This document shows, piece by piece, positions 38,661 to 48,830 of a stretch of 64,000 nucleotides of DNA (within the stretch, counting starts at the first letter, position 1; every line of letters begins with the position of its first letter). A program made the translations under genes and the position numbers. The stretch spans positions 57,119-121,118 of the forward strand of contig JADWOT020000871.1 of NCBI GenBank assembly GCA_036345935.2. The letters run 5' to 3'. This DNA comes from Taenia hydatigena (taxonomy: Eukaryota > Platyhelminthes > Cestoda > Cyclophyllidea > Taeniidae). A model generated the notes under the pieces. It did not search any database. It was not told the DNA's origin and saw only the letters and a program-made list of their open reading frames with translations.

Positions 38661-39375
38661 TACCTCCTAAATTAGATGGTTTAATCCTTGCAGGTAAAGA
38701 AGTGTCTATCGTGAGCTTTAAGATGTCTATTTATTACAGCTCCGCGCATTACCATGAGGCTTCACTCTCCCGTTATCAGCGATGTGAGTTAATCGTGATT
38801 CAAGGTTATCTAATTTGATCGTAATGAGAGGTGCAGCATTGAAAAGAGTGCGTGAAACATCCACGTTGGCTGCAGAATTTTGCAGGGTGGACAATGTGCC
38901 TTTTTTAATAATTTTAGGGCCGATTTAATACTACAAGGTAAGTTAGGACCAGGTATCACTATCCAAGCCACTTCCTAGCTTATGATAAAACTTATCGCCC
39001 AGGTTACCTTCCTAAGCAGAATTCAAACAGCGTGTCCTCTTTTGCCATGACCTCGCTTTCTCCTGCTAAATATAACCTTAGTGCAGAGGGACGGCTCCAA
39101 TCCTTCGTGCACGTTTGGGCTAGTCTATAGATTTTATTATTGATTCGGCTACATTTCAGTGGAGAAGAAGTTGCATAAGCATCCTTCTAGTGTGCCTGAA
39201 CCTCGTGTTAACGAGTTAGGAGTCACTTAGGAGTAAGCTGGAAAAAGAAGGGGACGGCTTTCCTCACCTTGCATAGTAGCGGGGGTGAGTTTCGTGGGAG
39301 CGTAGGATTTGGCCGCCTACTAGTCGTCTATGGATTGATCTCATGTATAATTCCTCAGCTTTCGATCGCAGAATC
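38661..39375. other. Unassigned region
   Basis: Nothing recognised beyond short open frames. Confidence 0.4.
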
Positions 39376-39455
39376 GACTGCTTGGCCTAGCTGGTTGGTT
39401 TATACGACGTAGAGTTTCCTAGCTGTAATAGGTGGCTGGACTCAACCTTTAACTT
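39376..39455 (+). pseudogene. tRNA-like relic, possibly tRNA-Tyr derived
   Basis: TGGCCTAGCTGG (about 39,383) is a perfect box A. It is followed at 39,424-39,446 by CTGTAATAGGTGGCTGGACTC, which resembles the anticodon-to-T-arm part of tRNA-Tyr(GTA). Box B is degenerate and the two boxes are further apart than in a compact tRNA. It is a weak relic. Confidence 0.3.
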
Positions 39456-39879
39456 GAAAACAGTCACTATGCTCTTATTCTGTTGCGTGATATGCCTCAG
39501 AAGGCACGTTCTTCTAGATGCACAATGTTTCCAGCCAATTTCTCATGCTCTACCATTGCAGCATGGATATCCTCAAAATAAGGAGAAGTTAGGGAAGTTC
39601 AAGGAAAATTTTAAAGCGGAGAAAATTTGTTACTATTTACTTCTCAGCCAATTTTGATTCTCTTCCCTCTCTACACCGTCAGTGATAAATAAGCTCCTTT
39701 ATTGCGAATTTTGTTGTAATTTATTGAGCAGATTTCGCATTTTGACTCCTGGGCAAACCATTTTATTCCTACGCAAGATATTTCTTTTGTTTGCAGGGGC
39801 AACTTAAATTTCGCTACGTCGGTGAGAAACATTAACCCTTTTACACTATTAATCTGCATTTTATGTGCATTCACCCAGC

Positions 39880-41349
39880 TTCATTGCATGTACAACGCAA
39901 TTACATCATGAAAAGCGCGATATCGATATCGTAATGTGCTAAATAATCAAGACTCCGAGGAGTTCGTTACCTGTTTGCTAATCGCCAGAAGTCTACATCT
40001 AGCTAACAGTAGTTAAACTCGGTAAAGCATAGCAAGCAGATTCCAATCAATAGGCTGTGAGCGCATTCATTAGCAAGTTAATGCGTTTTAAATATCAGGA
40101 CCCGTTTCACCCGCTGCGAAACCACATCGCTGAACAGCTCCATCTCCGCATCCACATTCACACACTTCACTAGGGCATGTGTGGCAGGAAGGTGTGGTTC
40201 TGATAAAAGAGAAATAAGACTAGCTGCATCCCACAATCAATGGCCCCAAAAAACCAAAGTTTCACCTGTCTTATCACCGCCAATATTAAGGACGCATTCC
40301 TTTGATGTTAGTGCGAGCATTGGTTATACTTTGATGCTGTTTTGTAAGGGTCTCTTTAATTTCACATTTCAGTTAAAAGTCTTGAGACCAATTCATTCAG
40401 TACCATCATATCTGATCTATGAAAATGCCTTTTAGCTGAGCGACATCCTTCCATTTAAGCAAACGTAAGCAGTCTGCATGGGAGAAAATCAAGAAATCTT
40501 AAGTTGTGCCCTAAAGAAACAAATAGTAAAGAAGAGATTTGCAAGTAAGATCAATCAGAAAATGAAGGGTTGCTAGAGAAATACTCGTAGAGGTATTTAG
40601 TCTGGTGGCGCTTTGCTTCAGGACAGTTACTACAACAAATTTGCGTCCACTCATTTTTGCAGATTCTAACCGACAAATATTTGCATAAAGAGTCGGAAAA
40701 GAACCCGCACAACAGCCTAATTCCTTGATAACCGGCCTTTCCAATGGCTCGCACTGCAATTTATTAATAAATATCTAAGTGCAGCTGACCAAGGTGGCAA
40801 GAATCATTAAATGCGCATTGTAGCATCTTTTGAGTCCATACGATGGCAAAATTTCCTTCCGCCATAGTTGTGCACAACGCATGCTTAATTCATAAGTGTG
40901 GAATTGGAACTGTGAAGATCAATAAGGCGATCGCTGCGTTTTGCACGAATCGAATTCGGATCAACCTTGTTCTAAAATGCTCCAGAATGCCAAATCTCCA
41001 CAGTAAATATTTCCTAACAAGGTTTTAACACATTCGTTCCTTAACGATTAATTATACACGGAAAAATCATAATGTGAAATGCTGCTACACGTCTTCCGAG
41101 GAACTGCTCTTGATCAAGCGTGCATGTCTGTAGCACTGTCATCGCTTAAAACACAAGTAAAATGCCAAGGCACACGAATCGATTTGATCGTCAAAAACGG
41201 CGATGTATTACTGCGAAAGACGAATACACAGTCTAAATAAGTGACGGGCTGTTTCCAGAAAAGTACTTGTCCCCTCATTTCTTTGACACTGACAGACCAG
41301 GCACAGCTTGAGATGCAGATAGCAAAACTGTAACAAAATGAAAATCTAC
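39880..41349 (+). repeat. Diverged copy of the flanking repeat, left of the TIR element
   Basis: Aligns with 58,990-60,005 in direct orientation and with 44,377-45,430 inverted, at clearly lower similarity than those two share with each other. Landmarks are CATTCATTAGCAAG-TAATGCGTTTTAAATATCAGGACCCGTTTCA and the CTCCATCTCCGCATCCACATTC block. A frame that is partly open in the other copies is broken here. With 44,377-45,440 it makes the sequence around the TIR element itself an imperfect inverted repeat. Confidence 0.6.
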
Positions 41350-41879
41350 ACTGTGCACAATGTAATTATGGCCTTAATGCGAACGCGTAGCACACGAGTT
41401 GCCTACGTTTCTATGATTCCCAGAATGATAATTTCATAAATGGAAAAGCATACCAGCATTAACGTATGGTATTACAAAGTGGGTCTCAGAATTTGTGACT
41501 GGCTTTATTGGCCAACGGGCACTCACATCTCAGTGCCTAATTTACACATTAAAGCCTCCTAAACATCTCAATGAATATCCTGCAGAAGTGCTTTGTCAAT
41601 TCACCATGACTTGTGTGGCAGGATTATGTGAAGCTAATTGCATCAAATGGGCTCGATTCAATCCATTCTTCAAACAAGTCATCAAAGCTAAAGCATTACA
41701 TGCCGCTTTCGAGAACATTCTTCATGCTTACTTCTTTGATGTCGGTGAGATAGTTGCTTACTGCTCTTATCCTGTTTTTCTTCGATAATTTTGCTGAAGT
41801 CAAGTCGTGCATTTAATTTCACGTCTGAAACACAATTTTCTTATCAGCACTGTATCGATCATGAAAGCGTTAGTCGTCT
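41350..41879 (+). repeat. Left TIR, element copy 1
   Basis: 530 bp. Reverse complement of 43,847-44,376; identical 97-codon frame at 41,495-41,788. Inner boundary at GTTAGTCGTCT. Confidence 0.8.
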
Positions 41880-42155
41880 AATAGACAGCGCTTTCTTGAT
41901 CAAGAGAGCACAATTTGATTACATGGCAGGAGATCTAGGAACCTTCATTCATTTATGCTATAATAAATCACATTGATGAAATTTTGCAGAAGCAAACTAT
42001 TATTGACTTATGCTTTCATTGATTGTTGAGTTAACGCAAATCTCGACACAAATTTTTTTTTTCATGACTCGAAACTAATCGAAAGGCCGCCTCTATCTAA
42101 TGGCACTGAGCAGATTATTGGCACACGAATCACATTGAACGGATTCTATTCCGAT

Positions 42156-42830
42156 TCAAGGCTTAGGTCTTCCAGCTACAAATAGCTTTATAAGGTCAGA
42201 CTTGCTTTTGAAGTTGGGATAGGAAAGTAGATATGATCCTAGTTTTTTTGGGAATCTTGGCATATTGGTTGCGATTGTAGTGAGAGATGGTGATGATTGC
42301 GAAGATGCAGTGCTTGTGTCATACGCAGCACCCATTAAATTGCCACCCAAGACGAAGAAAATTTTGTTCGACGACGATGGTGGGCTTGTCTATGCAACAT
42401 AGAGGATTTAGTTGCCTCGCGTTATCTGGCTTATAGGGAACTTGACCGATTCCGTCCATTAAATTAGTAGTCTTTCATTTAATTAAGGTTTGTTAAATTT
42501 ACTTGTGGTTAGCCATTGTGTATTTACTAATGGGTTATCCATTGTCGGATATAGTCAACGCTTGCGTTTTAGCAGAGAAGAGAGGAGAGTGTCGACTAGC
42601 ATTCCCGACTGCCGCATTAAATGATATCGTATCTGAACACGTGTTCGGAAGCCGTGAGTAAAAGATCAAATTGTGGCTGGTTTTCAAGGCAATGCAATCC
42701 ATATATGTACGCCTTGAAAAGCAGTTTACGCCAAAGTTCACGATCCAGACTGAAGCAAATATAATACTTAGCGTAGTCGAGAAACGGTTCTCTTAGAAAG
42801 ATTCCTGTCTGCACAGGTGTTCCTTAAAAG
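42156..42830 (-). other. Possible captured gene fragments in the element centre, copy 1
   Basis: Two minus-strand frames look protein-like. One (42,617-42,814) ends in a stop and includes LDYAKYYICFSLDRELW and AYIYGLHCLENQPQFD, preceded by an acceptor-like TGTGCAG. The other (42,156-42,350) has a Ser/Thr-rich start and ends KSDLIKLFVAGRPKP. I do not recognise either family. Identical frames sit in copy 2 at 61,568-61,765 and 62,032-62,226. They could be exons of a host gene picked up by the element, or chance. Confidence 0.3.
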
Positions 42831-43846
42831 TGTATACTTTGATATGAAAGCGCCAAAAACATTCAAGCGACATCAGCTTGTTTAAGAAACTCAGATGAAC
42901 AAATTAGCCTTAAGATTTGTTTGTGATTTCCTGCCAATATTGAAGGTCTTGCCGATTATGCGACCCGCTTATCGTCCGGTTCATGACTTATGTCTCAAAC
43001 ATTCGTCTGCATTACATTAGTTGACCACTTACCTATTTCCGTTGCCATCTATATTTCCTAGGAAGGGACCAAAGGAAATAATTTTACCATAATTTTGAAG
43101 TGAGGACTTTCCGGAAATCATTACCATGAATGGTCGCCTCCGCATCGCTCCTTATCTCACTGTTTGCAAACATCGCAATTACTCATTCGGCTTTTCTCAT
43201 CTACGAAGCAATTCTTAGTCCAAGGCTATTTGAGCGCTCCTGAAATAGTGGGATGCAGAAATTCGTACTTTTCGTTCACTTAAGCGAATATTTTTTCGTT
43301 TGAATTCTTGCACCGTAACTGACTGGCGGAAACCCACTTCAAAACTGTCTATTTTCCGTTCCATGAATTTCGATCAAGCCAAATGGACAAGCAAGAGCGC
43401 CTATTTGGTTGCACTTAGTTGAGGGTTATCCTCACTATGCAACGCCGATGACTGACAGATTATCACCGCCCTATATAGGAGATCCGCTACCCGTAAGGCA
43501 GATGCCATGCGCCCTTTCCATCTTTCGACAGTACTATCACCAAAAACACGAGCATTGATCGTTACGCCTGTGCAAAATCCCCATATTATTTAATGTTTAA
43601 TAGGTGTAGAGCAGCATAAGGCAACTCATAACGAGTTGACCACCATCCTTATTTCTGGCAATGCGCCAACTTTTCGTTTATTTAAACAAGACACTTGGAA
43701 TCAAAATTTGTGTCAGTTAAAAGGGTGTTAGCATGTAGTAGTTCTAGTCAAGTTATCGTTGACATTGCCAACTTAGTGTGCTAGGTGAAATGGGTCTCGG
43801 CACGAACGCTTGGTGAGTGTAAAAAAGCTGGTTAGAATCTCAGACG

Positions 43847-44376
43847 AGACGACTAACGCTTTCATGATCGATACAGTGCTGATACGAAAATTGTGTTTCA
43901 GACGTGAAATTAAATGCACGACTTGACTTCAGCAAAATTATCGAAGAAAAACAGGATAAGAGCAGTAAGCAACTATCTCACCGACATCAAAGAAGTAAGC
44001 ATGAAGAATGTTCTCGAAAGCGGCATGTAATGCTTTAGCTTTGATGACTTGTTTGAAGAATGGATTGAATCGAGCCCATTTGATGCAATTAGCTTCACAT
44101 AATCCTGCCACACAAGTCATGGTGAATTGACAAAGCACTTCTGCAGGATATTCATTGAGATGTTTAGGAGGCTTTAATGTGTAAATTAGGCACTGAGATG
44201 TGAGTGCCCGTTGGCCAATAAAGCCAGTCACAAATTCTGAGACCCACTTTGTAATACCATACGTTAATGCTGGTATGCTTTTCCATTTATGAAATTATCA
44301 TTCTGGGAATCATAGAAACGTAGGCAACTCGTGTGCTACGCGTTCGCATTAAGGCCATAATTACATTGTGCACAGT
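43847..44376 (-). repeat. Right TIR, element copy 1
   Basis: 530 bp. Carries the 97-codon frame on the minus strand (43,938-44,231). It lies upstream of mucin pseudogene B, in the same orientation as the related repeat upstream of A and the TIR upstream of D. Confidence 0.8.
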
Positions 44377-45440
44377 CTCCATTTTCGTTTTACTAAGTGC
44401 GTTCCAAGCTGTGTTCATCCATTTACATGGCCTTGTTTGGCGCCATTCTTCTGCTCCATTAACATAGGGAAGAATATTTTAATCGATTACTTCCTTAATG
44501 TCGGCAAGGTGATTGCCTGCTTCTTTATTCCCACTTTTATCTGATTACCTTGTCAAAGTTAAGTCTCGCAGTTAACTCCACGTCAGAAACACAATTTTTG
44601 CATCAACACTGCATTGAACCTGAGCAGAAAAGCAGTTGTTGTAACCGCCTCTGAAACAAATTGCCCCTAGAGCGAATACATCTACAAGCATCGCTTCTAG
44701 TGCTCTTTGTTACCTAACTGATCATGCTTACGAATCGCTTCTTCACTTCTCGCTTCTTTGGGGTACAACTAAAGATTTTCTAATTTCTTCCCATGCAGAC
44801 TGTTTGTGCTTACTCAATGGCGAGGGTATTGCTCGGTTAAAAGGCAATTTCATAGATCAGATTGATAGTGCTAAATGAATTTGGTCCTAAGAGTTATAGC
44901 TGAAATGCGATGTGGTTGAATTTTTTACAAAACAACGCCGAACTTTTACCCAACGCTCACGTTGAAATCAAAAGGATGTATTCTTAATGTTGGCAGTGAA
45001 TAGGCCCGTGAAACTGTGGGTTTTCGGGGCTCCTGATTGAAAAATGGGGCTAATCTTATTTCTTTGTTTTATCGGCACCGAATATTCCTTCCACCAATAC
45101 CATGGTGGAATGTGTGATTGTGAATGTGAATGCGGAGATGAAGCTATTCGGTGATGCGGTCTGGCAGTGAATAAAACGTGTCCTGATGCTTAAAATGCAT
45201 GGCTTTGCGAATGAACGCTCTAGCAGCTCATTAATTGGGGTCTATATGCAATGCTTCATCATGATTAACTACCGCTAATAGATGCTGGTTCTAATCAACT
45301 AGTAAACAGGCAACAAATTCTGGATCTTAATTACTTGGGTACAGTTCAATGTTGACATCGCGCTTTGCATGCTGTAGTTGTGTTGCACATGTTATGGGGC
45401 TAGATGAACGAACCCGAAATACAGAGTAAAAATTTAAAAA
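44377..45440 (-). repeat. Diverged TIR-family repeat between the element and mucin B
   Basis: The part at about 44,480-44,640 is a diverged, plus-oriented copy of the inner TIR (CTTCTTTATTCCCACTTTTATC, then CACGTCAGAAACACAATTTTT). 45,045-45,435 aligns with 21,990-22,400 upstream of mucin A. The whole segment is repeated inverted at 58,943-60,005 with no net indel (paired positions sum to 104,382). The element therefore appears to sit inside, or beside, an older copy of its own repeat family. Confidence 0.65.
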
Positions 45441-45752
45441 TATTGGTCCGGCGAAATTGAAGTTACCTTTGCGATAAAAATATTTTGTCTAAGACTACAA
45501 CAAATAACCTAGAAGCTAAAATGCAAAATCAATCTAAAAACAAGATGTATTCGCAATGTACAGAGCAAATTGATTACTGACGGCGTGAATAAGAGGAAGA
45601 AATCAGCTAAGGTGTAAAGATTAACAAATCTTGCTCTTACTTCAAATTTATTTAAAGCTAATCAGAGGATATTCATGCCACGAAGGCAGGGTCATGTAAT
45701 AGGTGCAGCCAACCAAAATTCACAGAATCGACACCCACACACCGCTTGCTAC

Positions 45753-45760
45753 TATAAAGG
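45753..45760 (+). promoter_or_regulatory. TATA box of mucin pseudogene B
   Basis: TATAAAGG, 34 bp before the first in-frame ATG (45,787) and 49 bp before the signal-peptide ATG (45,802): the same spacing as in A. Confidence 0.55.
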
Positions 45761-45801
45761 CTAGCAGATACCTGGCGGAGGCATTAATGGTCAATCAACA
45801 C

Positions 45802-46309
45802 ATGCAGACTTCCAAAGGCCTCCTCGTGCTATTGCTCACCTCATTCTTGGCGGCAGAAACCGAATCGCGCACTGCTGTAGCGTTCAACGAAACAGATAAA
45901 TCCACAAATGTCTCTTCTCCCGTCACGACAGCACCAAAGAATGCAATGTTGGTTCCAAATACAACGTTACTAACACAAAACTATACGCAAAATACTGTAG
46001 CGCTCAATAAAACAGCCTCTCTCTCGATTGGTGCCAACTAGGACGTGATAGCACCGACAACCGGTACTTGAAGCTACTCCACAGCATCACTACTTCGGCT
46101 TCACCCACAATGTCATCAGTAAAAACCACTTGCCAAATACCGCTGCGTTTAATGGAACAGAGTTCACCGCCACTATCACTAGGACAGCCACGTCCTCTGC
46201 TGCTTCTTTTTCGTCTACTGACAGTTCCATTACAACCTCCTGTTCAACTTTCGACGTACACACATTTGCAGCTTCTCTCTTTCCCTTCCTCTTCTTTTGC
46301 ATGGATTAG
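45802..46309 (+). pseudogene. Mucin-like secreted protein pseudogene B
   Basis: The start at 45,802 gives the signal peptide MQTSKGLLVLLLTSFLAA, followed by ETES. A Thr/Asn-rich stretch with several N-x-S/T sites (NVS, NTT, NYT, NKT) includes TTLLTQNYTQ, like C. The frame stops at TAG 46,039-46,041, where C has TTA, and a further in-frame TGA follows where C has TCA. Beyond a frameshift the rest is readable from about 46,080 in another frame: FNGTEF, a TSSAAS-rich stretch, then HTFAASLFPFLFFCMD and TAG at 46,307-46,309, matching the GPI-like tail of C. A poly(A) signal follows at 46,397. About 80 residues of secreted, Thr-rich peptide could still be made. The family role would be a glycosylated surface or secreted coat protein. 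Confidence 0.65.
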
Positions 46310-47690
46310 TGCTTTTTATTGTTATTAGTGGTTCCGCTCCTCACCTTTTCTTCTTGTCCTACTTCATTAAGTTCTCTGTTCCTCCATTATGTCGTTAATA
46401 AATGCTGCCTACATCAGCCTTCCTGTGGTGCTCTTCAATGCTTGGTCTATCAAGTACACTGCCGTTCATTGAAGCCAATTTTTGTCATTTCTACAGTTTT
46501 GTAGGATGCGCTGCAAAAATCAGTACTTTGACGACAACCGGCGTAGTGCCCTGGTCTACAAATTTCTAGTACATTTTACATAGACATGTGGTATACACTA
46601 GTGTAATTATTTGGTGTTTTCTGTCGGTCGACTTTGATCTTCGTAGGCAAAATGATTAAAAATTTCAAATGTAATGGCTTTGCCGGTCGACGTTGCCCTA
46701 AATAGACTATTTAGATGGGATTTTTATGGAAAATACTTATGGCGTGCCATTAAATGCAATGTTTATTCCTCCCCGCACCATCATGTACTGATATTTTGTG
46801 TGCGATCCTCGTTTGCGCTACCTACAATTTTTCAGCAACAATCTGCGTTTTCAATTTTTCACGATCCATTGTAATTCATCACAAAGTAATAATGTATGCG
46901 CTGTGCATTCTTCCATGTGTGTATGTAGGCTTAGAGATTATATTGCCGCTGCAACCTACTTACTTGATGGATACTGAATAGTTGCAAGTGAGAGCCATCA
47001 GTATGTATTTGATCAAGTTTTCGTACGGGTGTGCATGCATCTTGCAATAGATCAGTTTTCTACAAGTATCAAGTAGGAAACGATTTACTGCTTTTCTTAA
47101 GATCGACATATTTAGCACTTTGGTCATGAATGACAAATTGCTGAAGTCGAACGCAATCCTTCAATGTGTCGATAAGCGACACTGCCGCTTCGAGAGTGAG
47201 AGTAAAAAGTAAGGCAAACAAGTCAGAAGTGTATTGTGGATTGTTGTAAGAAAAGGTATTAGAATATGTGTGCATATATGCATGCGTAAGCTAACTATCT
47301 GCTTGACTTCGTCACATTTCGCACCTTTGTACGATGTCAATGACTTTCTCCTTTTTTAATTTGGTAGTGGTATGCATAGCATAGACTATATTTATGAATA
47401 TTATAATTAGGTATCCCACCTCCTTTTTCCCCGAATTTCGTCACAGCTTATTGCACATATTAACGCAGATGCAGTTGCATGCGGGGCCGCTTTCTTAGTA
47501 AAGCCGTCCTTTGTAAAAGGTGAAAGTTGTCATTATGTAATCCCGCATCAGCTGGTTCGCAAGGGCCGCGATAGAAGGAGCAGGTAATTAACTTCATCAG
47601 TCGGATATTACCCCATTTTGACATTACTGGCCGCTTATTAACTAATTTATTAATACGCTTTACCCATTATAAGTAGGTGGACAAATTAAA
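46310..47690 (+). repeat. 3' flank of mucin B, paralogous to A
   Basis: Collinear with 23,165-24,640. It includes the mucin 3' UTR and more than 1 kb of downstream DNA. No further gene recognised. Confidence 0.65.
46397..46402 (+). terminator. Poly(A) signal of mucin B
   Basis: AATAAA lies 88 bp after the tail stop codon. The A copy has AATAGA at the equivalent place and C has AAATAAT, so only B keeps a perfect hexamer. Confidence 0.5.
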
Positions 47691-48830
47691 ACCGGTAAAA
47701 ATATTAGTGCTGGAGTATTAAATTGATTTCGCTTCAAACATATCCCTCAAGTGCAGCACACTTTCTCCATCATAATCTACAGTCTAATAATTTTGGGGAA
47801 TTTCACAAATTGCATAATTTTGCTGCGACATAAATTGTACCACGCAAATATAATAGTTTGCATTTTGATGAAGCCCTCAAAGTTTGACTCTGATGAAGCG
47901 CTAGAGTGCATTCATACTACTCATCGCCATACTATCAACCATTTTATGCGTTTAAAAGCTAGTCAAATTCATCTACCCGTCAAGACAGCATAAATGAATA
48001 GCGAGATGACAGCTTCTCAATTTTTGAATAAACCTACTGAATTTTAAACTAAATGTCAATAGTTTTGTCATTCACCCATAATTCAGCGGTCGACAAGTCA
48101 TAGTGAATAATGACCCAAACAGTTGGGCTGATGCTTTGTCCTCCATCTCTATATAGCTAGACAATAGTCAGACATTACCAGTAAGTCGGCATTAACATTT
48201 CACCTATCCCCTTTCAAGACATGTTCAAATTGTCTAGATTGCAAATGCGCTGCTAATCCTCTGCAGTACTGCCTTGAAGACTATTTAACAACCTTTTAAG
48301 ACCTTTTACATAAGTGATGACTTTACCTTGGGCGCAATGTCGGACCAACACAGAGCTGATTTCCTTAAACGGCTTTTGTCAGTATAGGCCAAGCAAGGCT
48401 AATGGCAGCAAGATACTTATAGGATCCTCTGTTTTCTAGAGCTGTGCAGAGGAACGTGAGCCTCACAATCTGTGTTGGTTTAGCTAGCGTTTTGATGTTA
48501 TGCACATCTGCTCATGATTCGAGTCACCCATACCCTTCATGTTGCATTAGTGGCATATTATTATGCCGATTTTACTAGGTCACATATCATAGGAGGCGGC
48601 GGTATTTCAATTTGGCCGTGCTTCAACTAACACATTCCAGATGCTGTTAAGGTTTTCATTGGAGATACCAAAAAAAGACGATACTGTCATTAAAATATAT
48701 AAACATGTAAGTTCTTTTGCAGAGCTGACTGCTAGGAACCTCAACGCATCCTTTTAATTACTTCTAGGCAGCACTTGAGAATCTTAGTTTGTTAATAGGC
48801 TTTTCCAGTTGGCTAGATGAGAGGAGTAAC
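47691..48830 (+). repeat. Distal B flank, including a copy of the 1-kb arm
   Basis: 47,691-47,930 matches 25,500-25,745. 48,011-48,830 matches the right arm of block A (26,612-27,430) at lower similarity than the two A arms share with each other. No partner arm was found on the left of B; the TIR element region occupies that side. Confidence 0.65.

Larger units (their letters stand above)
41350..44376. mobile_element. 3.03-kb element with 530-bp terminal inverted repeats, copy 1
   Basis: The left TIR is 41,350-41,879 and the right TIR 43,847-44,376, each 530 bp. They are near-identical; one difference seen is CTTATC against CGTATC near the inner end. Each carries the same 97-codon frame starting at a GTG. 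The 1,967-bp centre holds only frames of 61-68 codons and no recognisable transposase, so this looks non-autonomous or fold-back-like. Ends read ACTGTGCACAATGT. Outside the right end, the 37 bp ending in AAGCTGTG also occur outside both ends of copy 2, so the true TIR may be about 570 bp with a decayed left tip here. No target-site duplication was identified. Confidence 0.7.

Noticed and set aside
41495..41788. 97-codon frame in the TIR as a transposase or conserved protein gene
   Set aside because: It starts at GTG and has no catalytic motif. Identity among four copies only reflects identical DNA, and related diverged repeats show stops.
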